Source: Rhizobium cauense
Lineage (GTDB): Bacteria > Pseudomonadota > Alphaproteobacteria > Rhizobiales > Rhizobiaceae
Direction: 5' to 3'
DNA length: 64,000 nucleotides
Assembly (NCBI RefSeq): GCF_019511525.1
Contig: NZ_JAEUAT010000019.1
Span: forward strand, 62,001-126,000
The translations under genes were made by a program, and so were the position numbers. The notes beneath the pieces were generated by a model that did no database searches, was not told where the DNA came from, and was given only the letters and a program-made list of their open reading frames with translations. This document shows, piece by piece, positions 25,702 to 34,747 of the stretch (positions are counted from its first letter, which is position 1; each line of letters opens with the position of its first letter).

Positions 25702-27488
25702 ATCTCCCCGGATATTTCGCGTCGGCGGCGGTCGAGTTCTTCGCTGTAGCGGCGAAGCGTGTAGGCCTCGCTGAGCTGGCCGATGACCTTGCGCTCGATC
25801 AGATTGTTGACGACGGCGAGTGCTTCGCTCTCTGTCTTGTCGAAGATCGCGGCCGCCTGCTTGGCGTTCATCTGCGGCTGCAGAAAATCATGCTTGTAGC
25901 GAATGAACTCACTGAGATCCTTGTTGGCGTCATCCGTGTCGGTCAGGTTGGCGTAGACATCGGGAACCAGCACCAATCCACTGTATTTGCCTGTATCATC
26001 GACGAGGACGACACGCTGGGCCGAGCCAATGGGGAAGAGCTCCTTGAACTCGTCTACGGAGAGACTGACGTTGGCGGTCTTCACGTCCGCACGCATCAGC
26101 CTGTTGACCGTGAGGTTGCGGATCCAGCCGACATCGTGTGCGCTGCGAATGCTCTCGCCACGCAGATGGAAGCGCCATGTCGCGAAAGAGTAGCCGAAGG
26201 TGCTGCGCACGACCAGCGACGAGGTGATGGAGGCCGCGAGCACAAGCGCGGTGATAGGGAAGTCGCCGGTAATCTCGAGCGCCAGGAACGTCATCGTCAA
26301 GGGACCGCCGATGACGGCGACGGCGAGTGAACTCATGCCGACGACGGCGTAGATGATCGGGGTCAGGGTTGCATTCGCGAAATAGGGCGCTGAATAGGCG
26401 AACAGCTTGCCGAGCAAGGCGCCCATGAACAACGACGCAAAGAACAGGCCGCCTCTGAAACCCGAGCCGATCGAGATCGCGGAAGCGAAGGCTTTCAGAA
26501 GGAAAAGGCCGATAAGCGCCGGGATGGCAACGTCGCGCCCCAGATTAAGGTGGAGTGCTCCGTGGCCCGCCGACAATACCTGAGGCGTAATCAATGCGAG
26601 CAGACCGACGACGATGCCGCCGAGCGCAGGGCGCAGTGGTGGTGCAATGGAGCTCCGACGAGCCAGTTCCTCGATCCAGGCGACGCCCTGCATGATGAGG
26701 ATGCCGACACCCGCGCAGAATGCGCCGAGAAGGAGTGCTGGTACATAATCGGCAGGCATCACAGTGCCGAAATCGCCGACGTCGATCACGAAATCGCTGC
26801 CGGCGAGCAGCCGTGCAATCTGGGTCGACACGAGTGCGGAAACGACGACCGGGGTGAGGGAGACGATCGTATACGATGCGATGATGAGCTCGAACGCATA
26901 GAATGCGCCCGTTAGCGGTGCGTTGAAGGCGGCTGATATGGCTCCCGCTGCTCCGCATCCGACGAGAACGCGCAGATCCGAACGGCGAAGCTGCAGCTTG
27001 AGACCTAATTTCGAGGCAAGCCCCGCCGCCAATTGTGTATAGCCGGCTTCCAGGCCCACAGACGCGCCAAAGCCATTTGAAATCAGGTTCTGGACCGCGA
27101 CCAGGATACTGTCGGTGAGAGATAGCCGACCGCCATGCAACGCGTTTGCCTCAATTGGATCCACCATTGGTTTCTTGCGGGTTTTGGCAAGCACGAACAA
27201 TAGCAGCCCCAGCAAGATGCCGCCGCAGACCGGAGCTGTCAGCAACAGCAGCTTGTTGTCGATCTGCGACGAACTCAGTCTTTCGACGTCGCTGATTCCG
27301 AAGATCAGGCTGTGCATTTCGCGGGAAATGAGACTCATGCCGGTCACCGCCAGGCCGGAAATTACCCCGACGATCGCGCCTGCGATGACCATGCCCATTT
27401 CGCTGCGTCGCAGCAAGGCGCGCATCCGCCCGCTATCGAGAAGGGTATGGAACGGACCGAAACGGCGAATATCGATTTTTAGGAGCAT
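25698..27488 (-). CDS. ClC-family chloride channel/antiporter with CBS domains
   Basis: 596 residues from ATG 27488 (GTG 27491 is also possible). About ten to twelve membrane helices span residues 30-440. Filter motifs appear in altered form: SVGLEAGYTQ for GREGPxVQ, keeping the gating-type Glu, and GSGFRGGLFFASLFMGALLG for GGIFxPxL. After about residue 450 a CBS-like region follows (VNRLMRADVKTANVSLSVDEF, VVLVDDTGKYSGLVLVPD) that may bind nucleotides. It transports chloride or another anion across the inner membrane. Its stop overlaps cobQ by 4 bases on the other strand. Confidence 0.88.
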   Translation of the reverse strand: MLLKIDIRRFGPFHTLLDSGRMRALLRRSEMGMVIAGAIVGVISGLAVTGMSLISREMHSLIFGISDVERLSSSQIDNKLLLLTAPVCGGILLGLLLFVLAKTRKKPMVDPIEANALHGGRLSLTDSILVAVQNLISNGFGASVGLEAGYTQLAAGLASKLGLKLQLRRSDLRVLVGCGAAGAISAAFNAPLTGAFYAFELIIASYTIVSLTPVVVSALVSTQIARLLAGSDFVIDVGDFGTVMPADYVPALLLGAFCAGVGILIMQGVAWIEELARRSSIAPPLRPALGGIVVGLLALITPQVLSAGHGALHLNLGRDVAIPALIGLFLLKAFASAISIGSGFRGGLFFASLFMGALLGKLFAYSAPYFANATLTPIIYAVVGMSSLAVAVIGGPLTMTFLALEITGDFPITALVLAASITSSLVVRSTFGYSFATWRFHLRGESIRSAHDVGWIRNLTVNRLMRADVKTANVSLSVDEFKELFPIGSAQRVVLVDDTGKYSGLVLVPDVYANLTDTDDANKDLSEFIRYKHDFLQPQMNAKQAAAIFDKTESEALAVVNNLIERKVIGQLSEAYTLRRYSEELDRRRREISGEI

Positions 27489-27603
27489 CACAGGAAAACT
27501 AGGCAGGTGTAGGCGCGATCAAGTGCAGTGGGGAGGCGGGCAAATCTGTAGCGCGACCCGCTTGCGACCCAATTGCGGCAAAAGACCGGCGGCGACAACA
27601 ATT

Positions 27604-27618
27604 ATTTACGACGTAAAT
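27604..27618. promoter_or_regulatory. 15-base palindrome between the ClC gene and the cob riboswitch
   Basis: ATTTACGACGTAAAT has perfect 7-base arms around one base. It lies 113 bases before the ClC start on one side and about 140 bases before the riboswitch on the other, so it could be an operator for either divergent transcript. The binding protein is unknown. Confidence 0.3.
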
Positions 27619-27744
27619 CACTGATAAAAGACGATAAATTTGGTAGAGAAGGTCGTCTTGAGACTGCGAACTCCATAAGGTGCGTTTGCGTGGGTGGCCG
27701 CATAAGATTGACTTCGCCATCGGCCTTGCCTAACGATGAATTCA

Positions 27745-28117
27745 TAACGGATGGTTCCGGACCGGTTGAATCGGTGCGGATGAAAAGGGAATGTGAAGCG
27801 GTGGACCCAATCCGGGCACCGTCATCATAGCCGACCCCGCGACTGTAGAGCGGTCAGGGTTTTCCGTCCGGCGTTGTTTTCGCGTTGATGACAGCCTGCA
27901 ATGGTGCAGGCGGGCGGCGCGGAGGTGGCGACGGAAAAGTCACTGGCAGTGCATCATGATCAACCGGGGCAGGACGCCTCTGACGTCTACGAATCGTCCG
28001 CCTTTTCATGAAATGCAGCCGGGAAGGCGAGGAAGATCCGCTGGCACGATCTGGGGCGACCGGTTTCCGGTCTGCCCCGATCGCGGCCAAGACCCGCGAG
28101 CCAGGAGACCTGCCAAT
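27745..28117 (+). promoter_or_regulatory. Cobalamin riboswitch with long peripheral arms (cobPWNO leader)
   Basis: The conserved blocks appear in order: GGTTCCGG at 27753, AAAAGGGAA at 27783-27791 followed by GCGGTG, the B12-box region AGCCGACCCCGCGACTGTA at 27829-27847 (consensus CCCCCGCAACTGT), TCACTGGCAG near 27950 standing where GCCACTG is expected, CCGGGAAGGCGAGGAAG at 28019-28035, and GAGCCAGGAGACCTGCC at 28098-28114, which closes P1. Between the blocks are two GC-rich arms, one at about 27860-27945 and one at about 28040-28085, that make it about 370 bases instead of about 200. It should bind adenosylcobalamin and reduce expression of the cobP operon. The ends are estimated. Confidence 0.8.
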
Positions 28118-28174
28118 CGTGCCGGGCGAGAAGCCCATTCCTGGGCGATGCCCGCTGCCAGCACGGAGGTTGTC

Positions 28175-28264
28175 ATGGCTGAACAGAAGAGTTTTCGGCT
28201 GCGTTCTGCAGCCATTCCGGTTCCTTGCGGCAGCGTTCCGCAGATCGGATATCATCTACCATGA
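28175..28264 (+). CDS. 29-codon leader ORF overlapping cobP
   Basis: ATG 28175 is preceded by GGAGG at 28165-28169 (ACGGAGGTTGTC). The ORF encodes MAEQKSFRLRSAAIPVPCGS plus nine residues and stops at TGA 28262-28264, overlapping the cobP ATG as ATGA. cobP has no good ribosome site of its own, so its translation may depend on this ORF by coupling. The ORF lies directly after the riboswitch aptamer, in the expression platform. Whether the peptide itself matters is unknown. Confidence 0.5.
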   Translation: MAEQKSFRLRSAAIPVPCGSVPQIGYHLP

Positions 28265-28785
28265 CCCCGATATTGTCCGGTGCGACCTTCGTCCTCGGCG
28301 GTGCGCGCTCGGGAAAATCACGCTTTGCCGAACAACTGGTCGTTTCGACCGGCCTTAAGCGCCACTACGTGGCGACGGGCCGGGCCTGGGACGAGGAAAT
28401 GCGCGCCCGGATCGACAAGCACAAGGCCGATCGTGGCGAGCTCTGGCATACGCACGAAGAGCCACTCGATCTGGTCGGCTCCCTGCGGGCGATCGACGGC
28501 GAGGGGCGGGCGATCCTTGTTGATTGCCTGACGCTTTGGGTCACTAACCTGATGATGGAAGAGCGCGACATGGAGGCCGAGTTTGCTTCGCTTGCCGCGT
28601 ATCTGCCGACGGCGCGTGCGCGTCTCGTGATCGTTTCCAATGAGGTCGGTCTTGGTATCGTTCCTGAGAACCGCATGGCGCGGGAGTTCCGCGATCACGC
28701 CGGTCGCTTGCATCAAATGATCGCGGCAGAGGCCGCGGACGTGTATTTTATCGCGGCAGGTCTGCCGCTGAAGATGAAGGGTTGA
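28261..28785 (+). CDS. cobP: Bifunctional adenosylcobinamide kinase/adenosylcobinamide-phosphate guanylyltransferase
   Basis: 174 residues from ATG 28261; TTG 28225 would add 12 residues. The P-loop is GGARSGKSRFAE, followed by RHYVATGRAWDEEM, which includes the His guanylylated during catalysis, HEEPLDL, and LVDCLTLWVTNLMM. It phosphorylates adenosylcobinamide and then transfers GMP from GTP to give adenosyl-GDP-cobinamide, activating the corrinoid for attachment of the lower ligand. It is the first biosynthetic gene after the riboswitch and is followed 4 bases later by cobW. Confidence 0.95.
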   Translation: MTPILSGATFVLGGARSGKSRFAEQLVVSTGLKRHYVATGRAWDEEMRARIDKHKADRGELWHTHEEPLDLVGSLRAIDGEGRAILVDCLTLWVTNLMMEERDMEAEFASLAAYLPTARARLVIVSNEVGLGIVPENRMAREFRDHAGRLHQMIAAEAADVYFIAAGLPLKMKG

Positions 28786-28789
28786 ATTC

Positions 28790-29839
28790 ATGAACCAGCA
28801 GAAAATTCCGGCGACCGTGATCACCGGCTTCCTCGGCGCCGGCAAGACGACGATGATCCGCAATCTGCTTTCCAATACGAACGGCAAGAAGATCGCGCTT
28901 ATCATCAACGAGTTCGGCGATCTCGGCGTCGATGGCGAGGTGCTGAAGGGCTGCGGCGCGGAGAATTGCACCGAGGACGATATCATCGAACTTACCAACG
29001 GCTGCATCTGCTGCACGGTTGCCGACGACTTCATCCCGACGATGACCAAACTTCTGGAGCGCGAGCAGCGCCCCGATCATATCGTCATCGAAACCTCAGG
29101 CCTGGCGCTGCCGCAGCCACTCGTTGCCGCCTTCAACTGGCCCGATATCCGCACGCAGGTCACTGTCGATGGCGTGATTACTGTCGTCGACAGCGCCGCC
29201 GTCGCAGCCGGCCGCTTTGCCGATGATCACGATGCGGTCGAGGCTCGTCGGGTCGAGGACGAGTCGCTCGACCATGAGAGCCCGATCGAGGAGCTTTTCG
29301 AGGACCAGCTGACCTGCGCCGATCTGATCGTCCTCAACAAGACCGATCTTCTCGATACTGACGGCCTTGGCCGCGTGCGCGACGAGGTCGCTTCGCGCAT
29401 TGCCCGCAAGCCCGTCATGATCGAAGCGCGCAATGGCGAGGTTCCCGCGAGCGTGCTGCTCGGGCTCGGCGTCGGAACGGAAGACGATGTGGTCAACCGC
29501 AAGTCCCATCATGAGCTCGAGCATGAGGACGGCGTCGCCCATGATCACGACGAGTTCGACAGCTTCGTTGTGGAACTCGGGGCTATTGCCAATCCGGCAG
29601 CCTTTGTGGATGCGCTGAAGGGCATCATCGGCGAACATGACGTGCTGCGGCTCAAGGGCTTCGTCGATGTTCCGGGCAAGCCGATGCGTCTGCAGTTGCA
29701 GGCAGTCGGCAGCCGTATCGACCACTATTTCGATCGCGCATGGGCGCCTGGCGAAGCGCGCGGTACCCGCCTTGTTGTCATCGGACTGCACGAGATGGAT
29801 GAGGCAGCGGTGCGCAAGGCGATCGCAGCGCTGGCATAG
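28790..29839 (+). CDS. cobW: CobW, metal-trafficking GTPase of cobalamin synthesis
   Basis: 349 residues. COG0523 family: P-loop GFLGAGKTTMIRNLL, the metal-binding CxCC motif in NGCICCTV, ETSGLALPQPL, and the G4 motif in VLNKTDLLD. A His/Asp-rich stretch (HHELEHEDGVAHDHDEFD, residues about 242-259) lies before the C-terminal domain and could hold extra metal. It is thought to deliver Co2+ to the CobNST chelatase in a GTP-dependent manner. It sits between cobP and cobN, with 4 and 9 bases to its neighbours. Confidence 0.95.
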   Translation: MNQQKIPATVITGFLGAGKTTMIRNLLSNTNGKKIALIINEFGDLGVDGEVLKGCGAENCTEDDIIELTNGCICCTVADDFIPTMTKLLEREQRPDHIVIETSGLALPQPLVAAFNWPDIRTQVTVDGVITVVDSAAVAAGRFADDHDAVEARRVEDESLDHESPIEELFEDQLTCADLIVLNKTDLLDTDGLGRVRDEVASRIARKPVMIEARNGEVPASVLLGLGVGTEDDVVNRKSHHELEHEDGVAHDHDEFDSFVVELGAIANPAAFVDALKGIIGEHDVLRLKGFVDVPGKPMRLQLQAVGSRIDHYFDRAWAPGEARGTRLVVIGLHEMDEAAVRKAIAALA

Positions 29840-29848
29840 GGCAGTCCG

Positions 29849-32800
29849 ATGCATCTGCTTCTGGCACAGCAGGGATCGATCAGCGACGGCGAGGAGGCGA
29901 TCGATCTCGGTCAGTCTCCCGGCGACGTCCTGTTCCTGTCAGCCGCCGATACCGAGCTTGCCGCGATCGCCGCCGCCTATGACGAGGCGGCGGCCGGTTT
30001 CTCGCTGCGGCTCGCAAGCCTGATGAGCCTCAAGCATCCGATGTCGGTCGATGCCTATATCGAGCGGACGGCCCGGCATGCGAAGCTGATCGTTGTCAGG
30101 GCGCTGGGTGGCGCCAGCTATTTTCACTATACGCTGGAGGCGCTTCACGCGGCGGCGGATCGATCCGGCGCGCTGATTGCCGTTTTGCCGGGAGATTCGA
30201 AGCCGGACGCGGGTTTGACGCCGTTTTCGAATGTTCCGCTTGAGGACCTGAACGCGCTTTGGGCCTACCTGATCGAGGGTGGCGATTCGAATTCGCGCGC
30301 GTTTCTGGACTATGCCAGCGCTTTGTTGTCGGGCGTGGAAAAGCCGGAGGCGGCATCGCCGCTGATGAAGGCCGGCATCTGGTGGCCGGGCAAGGGCGTG
30401 CTTGGCGTGGAAGAGTGGAAGTCGGCGTGCGGCGAGCGGGTTCGAGTCCCTCCGGGGATGTCACATTTTCCCGTCGTGGCAGTCAGCTTCTACGGTGCGC
30501 TCGTACAGAGCGGCGAGACAAGACCTGTCGAAGCATTGATTGACACCTTGCTTGCTGAAGGCATCAGGCCGCTGCCGGTGTTCGCCTACAGTCTCAAGGA
30601 TCCCGTGTCGAAGGGCGTTCTGGAAAGCGTGTTTGATGTAATCAAGCCCGAAGTGGTGATCAACACGACGGGCTTCGCAGTATCCGCGCCCGGCGCGGAT
30701 CGCGAGCCGACCGTTCTCGAAGCCAACGACGCCGTCGTGCTGCAGGCGATCTTTTCGGCCTCGTCGCGTCAGACGTGGGCCGCGTCCTCGCAAGGGCTGT
30801 CGGCGCGCGATCTCGGCATGAACGTCGCGCTGCCCGAGGTGGACGGCCGCGTGCTGTCGCGTGCCGTCTCCTTCAAGTCGGCCGCCCGCTACGATGCTAG
30901 GGTCGAGGCCAATATCGTCGGCAGCGAGCCCGATCTGGAGCGGATGCGCTATACCGCCCGGCTTGCCGCAAATTGGGCGAAGCTCCGCACCACGGCCGCC
31001 GGCGAGCGGCGCATCGCACTTGTCCTTGCGAATTATCCGAACCGTGACGGCAGGCTCGGCAATGGGGTCGGGCTGGACACGCCCGCCGGCACTGTCGAGG
31101 TGCTCAAGGCCATGCGCGCAGCCGGTTATTCGGTTGCAGACGTGCCTCGCGATGGCGACGAGCTTATCCGGCGTCTGATGGAAGGGCCGACAAATTCCGG
31201 TAGCGACGGCAGGGTCATCCGCGAATCGCTTTCCCTGAGTCGTTACAAAGCCTTCTTCGAAAGTCTTCCGAAAAAGATTCAGGATGAAATCGGCGTGCGC
31301 TGGGGTGCGCCCGAGGCCGATCCCTACGTCGTGGACGGAGCCTTTGCGCTGCCGTTCATGCGGCTCGGGGCGGTGCTGGTCGGCATCCAGCCGGCGCGCG
31401 GCTACGACATCGATCCGAAGGAAAGCTATCATTCTCCGGATCTCGTGCCGCCGCACGGCTATCTCGCCTTCTATGCTTTCCTTCGCCACGAGTTCGGCGC
31501 TCACGCGGTCATTCACATGGGCAAGCACGGCAATCTGGAATGGCTGCCGGGCAAGGCGCTGGCGCTGTCGGAGGAATGCTACCCGGAAGCCATCCTCGGC
31601 CCCATGCCGCATCTCTACCCCTTCATCGTCAACGATCCCGGCGAAGGGACGCAGGCGAAGCGTCGCGCCGGCGCGGTCATCATCGATCACCTGACGCCGC
31701 CGCTGACGCGCGCCGAGAGCTACGGGCCGCTGAAGGATCTGGAAGCGCTTGTTGACGAGTACTACGAGGCGTCGGGCGGCGATCCGCGCCGCATCCGGCT
31801 TCTCAGCAAGCAGATCCTCGATCTCGTCGCCGACATCGGCCTCGATCGCGATGCCGGCATCGACAAGGGCGAGAGCGAGACCGAAGCGTTGAAGAAGCTC
31901 GACGCCTATCTCTGCGATCTCAAGGAGATGCAGATCCGCGACGGCCTGCATGTCTTCGGCGTCTCGCCGCAAGGTAGGCTGCTGACGGATCTGACGGTTG
32001 CGCTGGCCAGGGTTCCGCGTGCGTTGGGTGAGGGTGGTGACCGGAGCTTGCAGCGGGCGATTGCCGTGGATGCGGGGTTGGGTGATGTTGTCGGGATTAT
32101 GGGTGACGCAGACGGGGGTATGAGTGGCGCAAACCTCTCCTTCGACCCCCTCGATTGCGACATGGCCGCCACATGGACAGGGCCACGCCCCGATATCCTT
32201 GCGAGCCTCTCGTCTGACCCCTGGCGCACCCAAGGCGATACCGTTGAGCGCATCGAACTGCTGGCTGCGAAACTCGTTTCCGGCGAAACGCAGTGCCCAA
32301 CCCTCTGGTCCCAAACCAGAGCCGTTCTGGCCGAGATCGAAACACGGCTCAAGCCTGCCATTCTCGCCTGCGGCGCTGCCGAAATAGAAGGCCTGCTTCG
32401 AGGGCTCGACGGCCGTTTCGTGGCGCCGGGACCATCCGGTGCGCCGACCCGGGGCCGACCGGACGTGCTGCCGACCGGACGCAATTTCTACTCGGTCGAC
32501 AGCCGGGCCGTGCCGACGCCGGCGGCCTATGAGCTCGGGAAGAAGTCCGCCGAACTGTTGATCCGTCGTTATGTGCAGGATCACGGCGAGTGGCCGGTAT
32601 CGTTTGGTCTCACCGCCTGGGGAACCTCGAACATGCGTACCGGCGGTGACGATATCGCCCAGGCGCTGGCGCTGATCGGCGTGAGGCCGGTGTGGGACAT
32701 GACCTCGCGGCGCGTCACCGGCTACGAGATCATTCCGCCCGCACTGCTGCGCCGCCCGCGCGTCGATGTGACGCTGCGTATTTCGGGCTTCTTCCGCGAT

Positions 32801-33688
32801 GCCTTTCCGGAGCAGATCGCTCTGTTCGACAAGGCAATTCGCGCCGTCGGGGTGCTGGAAGAGGATGCTGCGGACAACCCGATTGCCGAGCGGATGCGTG
32901 GCGAAGCCGCACGTCTTGAAGCAGCCGGACTGGATGCCACACAGGCTGGCCGCCGCGCGGGCTATCGCATCTTCGGTTCGAAGCCGGGAGCCTATGGGGC
33001 AGGGTTGCAAGCGCTGATCGATGAGAAGGGATGGGAGCGCCGCGCCGATCTGGCCGAAGCCTATCTCGTATGGGGCAGCTACGCCTATGGCGCCGGCGAA
33101 GAGGGCCGGGCGGAACGTGGCGTTTTCGAGGAGCGATTGCGCTCGATCCAGGCGGTCGTGCAGAACCAGGACAATCGCGAGCACGATCTTCTTGATAGCG
33201 ACGACTATTACCAGTTCGAGGGCGGGATGGCAGCTGCGGCTGAAATGCTCGCGGGCGATCGGCCGTCGATCTATCACAACGATCATTCGAGGCCTGAGAA
33301 GCCGGTCATCCGTTCTCTGGAGGAAGAGATCGGGCGTGTGGTGCGCGGTCGTGTCGTGAACCCGAAGTGGATCGATGGCGTCATGCGCCACGGCTACAAG
33401 GGCGCCTTCGAGATTGCCGCTACCGTCGATTACCTTTTTGCCTTTGCGGCGACGACGGGTGCGGTTGGCAATCACCACTTCGAGGCCGTCTACCAGGCTT
33501 TCGTGGTGGATCCTGATGTCCGCGATTTCATGATCGAGAAGAATCCGGCCGCCTTCGCCGACATGAAGGAGCGGCTGCTGGAAGCGATCGACCGCCGCCT
33601 CTGGACGCCGCGCAGCAATTCGGCGCGGTTCGACCTTTCAGACACATTCGGCTTGCATCAGGGCAAGCTTGCATCCGGGGAACATTGA
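29849..33688 (+). CDS. cobN: Cobaltochelatase subunit CobN
   Basis: 1279 residues, the usual CobN length. It is the large hydrogenobyrinic acid a,c-diamide-binding subunit related to the ChlH/BchH magnesium chelatase subunit; with CobS and CobT, not in this window, it inserts Co2+ using ATP. Landmarks are LANYPNRDGRLGNGVGLDTP, YHSPDLVPPHGYLAFYAFLR, VIHMGKHGNLEWLPGKALALS, NDPGEGTQAKRRAGAVIIDHL and the C-terminal YKGAFEIAATVDYLFAFAATT. The start ATG lies 9 bases after the cobW stop. It shares the riboswitch-controlled operon. Confidence 0.97.
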   Translation: MHLLLAQQGSISDGEEAIDLGQSPGDVLFLSAADTELAAIAAAYDEAAAGFSLRLASLMSLKHPMSVDAYIERTARHAKLIVVRALGGASYFHYTLEALHAAADRSGALIAVLPGDSKPDAGLTPFSNVPLEDLNALWAYLIEGGDSNSRAFLDYASALLSGVEKPEAASPLMKAGIWWPGKGVLGVEEWKSACGERVRVPPGMSHFPVVAVSFYGALVQSGETRPVEALIDTLLAEGIRPLPVFAYSLKDPVSKGVLESVFDVIKPEVVINTTGFAVSAPGADREPTVLEANDAVVLQAIFSASSRQTWAASSQGLSARDLGMNVALPEVDGRVLSRAVSFKSAARYDARVEANIVGSEPDLERMRYTARLAANWAKLRTTAAGERRIALVLANYPNRDGRLGNGVGLDTPAGTVEVLKAMRAAGYSVADVPRDGDELIRRLMEGPTNSGSDGRVIRESLSLSRYKAFFESLPKKIQDEIGVRWGAPEADPYVVDGAFALPFMRLGAVLVGIQPARGYDIDPKESYHSPDLVPPHGYLAFYAFLRHEFGAHAVIHMGKHGNLEWLPGKALALSEECYPEAILGPMPHLYPFIVNDPGEGTQAKRRAGAVIIDHLTPPLTRAESYGPLKDLEALVDEYYEASGGDPRRIRLLSKQILDLVADIGLDRDAGIDKGESETEALKKLDAYLCDLKEMQIRDGLHVFGVSPQGRLLTDLTVALARVPRALGEGGDRSLQRAIAVDAGLGDVVGIMGDADGGMSGANLSFDPLDCDMAATWTGPRPDILASLSSDPWRTQGDTVERIELLAAKLVSGETQCPTLWSQTRAVLAEIETRLKPAILACGAAEIEGLLRGLDGRFVAPGPSGAPTRGRPDVLPTGRNFYSVDSRAVPTPAAYELGKKSAELLIRRYVQDHGEWPVSFGLTAWGTSNMRTGGDDIAQALALIGVRPVWDMTSRRVTGYEIIPPALLRRPRVDVTLRISGFFRDAFPEQIALFDKAIRAVGVLEEDAADNPIAERMRGEAARLEAAGLDATQAGRRAGYRIFGSKPGAYGAGLQALIDEKGWERRADLAEAYLVWGSYAYGAGEEGRAERGVFEERLRSIQAVVQNQDNREHDLLDSDDYYQFEGGMAAAAEMLAGDRPSIYHNDHSRPEKPVIRSLEEEIGRVVRGRVVNPKWIDGVMRHGYKGAFEIAATVDYLFAFAATTGAVGNHHFEAVYQAFVVDPDVRDFMIEKNPAAFADMKERLLEAIDRRLWTPRSNSARFDLSDTFGLHQGKLASGEH

Positions 33689-33689
33689 G

Positions 33690-34322
33690 ATGACCGACGA
33701 AACCACCGAAGCCGCTGGCCACGACGACGCCCGCCACGCCGAGAAGATGGCGAAGAAGAAGGCTGCCCGCGACAAGATCATGGCCTCAAAGACCGATGAG
33801 AAGGGCCTTATCATTGTCCATACCGGGAAGGGCAAGGGCAAGTCTTCGTCTGCCTTCGGGATGATCTTCCGGCACATCGCGCATGGCAAGCCTTCGGCCG
33901 TCGTGCAGTTCATCAAGGGTGCGATGTGGACTGGCGAGCGCGACCTGATCGAAAAGCACTTCTCCGACATCTGCCAGTTTCACACCATGGGCGAGGGCTT
34001 CACCTGGGAGACGCAGGATCGCGCCCGCGATGTGGCAGCGGCCGGTGCCGCCTGGGAGAAGGCGAAAGAGTTGATCCGCGACGAGCGCAATTCCATGGTG
34101 CTGCTCGACGAGATCAACATCGCGCTTCGATATGATTACCTCGACATCAACGAGGTGGTGGAATTCCTGAAGAACGAGAAGCCGTATATGACTCATGTCG
34201 TCCTGACCGGGCGCAACGCCAAGGACGAACTGATCGAGATCGCTGATCTCGTGACCGAGATGGAGCTGATCAAGCATCCGTTCCGTTCGGGCATCAAGGG
34301 GCAGGCGGGCGTGGAGTTCTGA
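33690..34322 (+). CDS. cobO: Cob(I)yrinic acid a,c-diamide adenosyltransferase
   Basis: 210 residues from ATG 33690, one base after the cobN stop; an in-frame start at 33669 inside cobN is less likely. It is a CobA/CobO/BtuR-type ATP:corrinoid adenosyltransferase: a charged N-terminal helix (HAEKMAKKKAARDKIM), P-loop HTGKGKGKSSSAFG, GAMWTGERDLI, HTMGEGFTWETQD, and VLLDEINIALRYDYLD as Walker B. It adenosylates the Co(I) corrinoid with ATP. The stop overlaps the next start by one base. Confidence 0.95.
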   Translation: MTDETTEAAGHDDARHAEKMAKKKAARDKIMASKTDEKGLIIVHTGKGKGKSSSAFGMIFRHIAHGKPSAVVQFIKGAMWTGERDLIEKHFSDICQFHTMGEGFTWETQDRARDVAAAGAAWEKAKELIRDERNSMVLLDEINIALRYDYLDINEVVEFLKNEKPYMTHVVLTGRNAKDELIEIADLVTEMELIKHPFRSGIKGQAGVEF

Positions 34323-34747
34323 TGACGCAGAGCTGGATTTTCTGGGCGGTGCTTTCGGCGGCTTTCGCCGCATTGACGGCGATATTTGCCAAGATCGGCG
34401 TCGCCGGCATCAATTCCGATCTCGCCACCCTGATCCGCACCGTCGTCATCGTCTTCATCATCAGCGCCATTGTCGCGGCCACCGGGCAGTGGCAGCCATT
34501 GTCAAGCATTTCAGGCAAGACGTGGCTGTTCCTCTGCCTTTCGGGAGCGGCGACCGGTGCCTCGTGGCTCGCCTATTTCCGCGCGCTGAAGATTGGCGAT
34601 GCCGCACGCGTCGCTCCGATCGACAAGCTATCGATTGTCCTCGTCGCCGTCTTCGGCGTCGTCTTTCTCGGCGAGAAGCTCAATCTCGTGAACTGGCTCG
34701 GCGTCAGCCTGATCGCCGGCGGGGCGCTGTTGCTTGCTCTTTTCTAG
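34322..34747 (+). CDS. Half-size EamA/DMT family transporter
   Basis: 141 residues with four to five hydrophobic helices and a single EamA unit (FWAVLSAAFAALTAIFAKIG at the start, RALKIGDAARVAPIDKLSIV, FLGEKLNLVNWLGVSLIAGGALLL at the end). Standard DMT carriers have two such units and about 300 residues, so this one probably acts as a dimer, like four-helix relatives. Its ATG overlaps the cobO stop, placing it at the end of the cobPWNO operon. A link to cobalt or corrinoid movement is only a positional guess. Its stop overlaps that of the convergent XRE gene. Confidence 0.75.
   Translation: MTQSWIFWAVLSAAFAALTAIFAKIGVAGINSDLATLIRTVVIVFIISAIVAATGQWQPLSSISGKTWLFLCLSGAATGASWLAYFRALKIGDAARVAPIDKLSIVLVAVFGVVFLGEKLNLVNWLGVSLIAGGALLLALF

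Noticed and set aside
30431..30456. tRNA-like T-loop sequence (GGTTCGAGTCC)
   Set aside because: It lies inside the cobN reading frame, with no acceptor stem or anticodon arm in the right place; chance resemblance.
30461..33478. Very long open frame on the minus strand opposite cobN
   Set aside because: It is antisense to a clear CobN gene, has no recognisable domains, and arises from GC-rich third positions.
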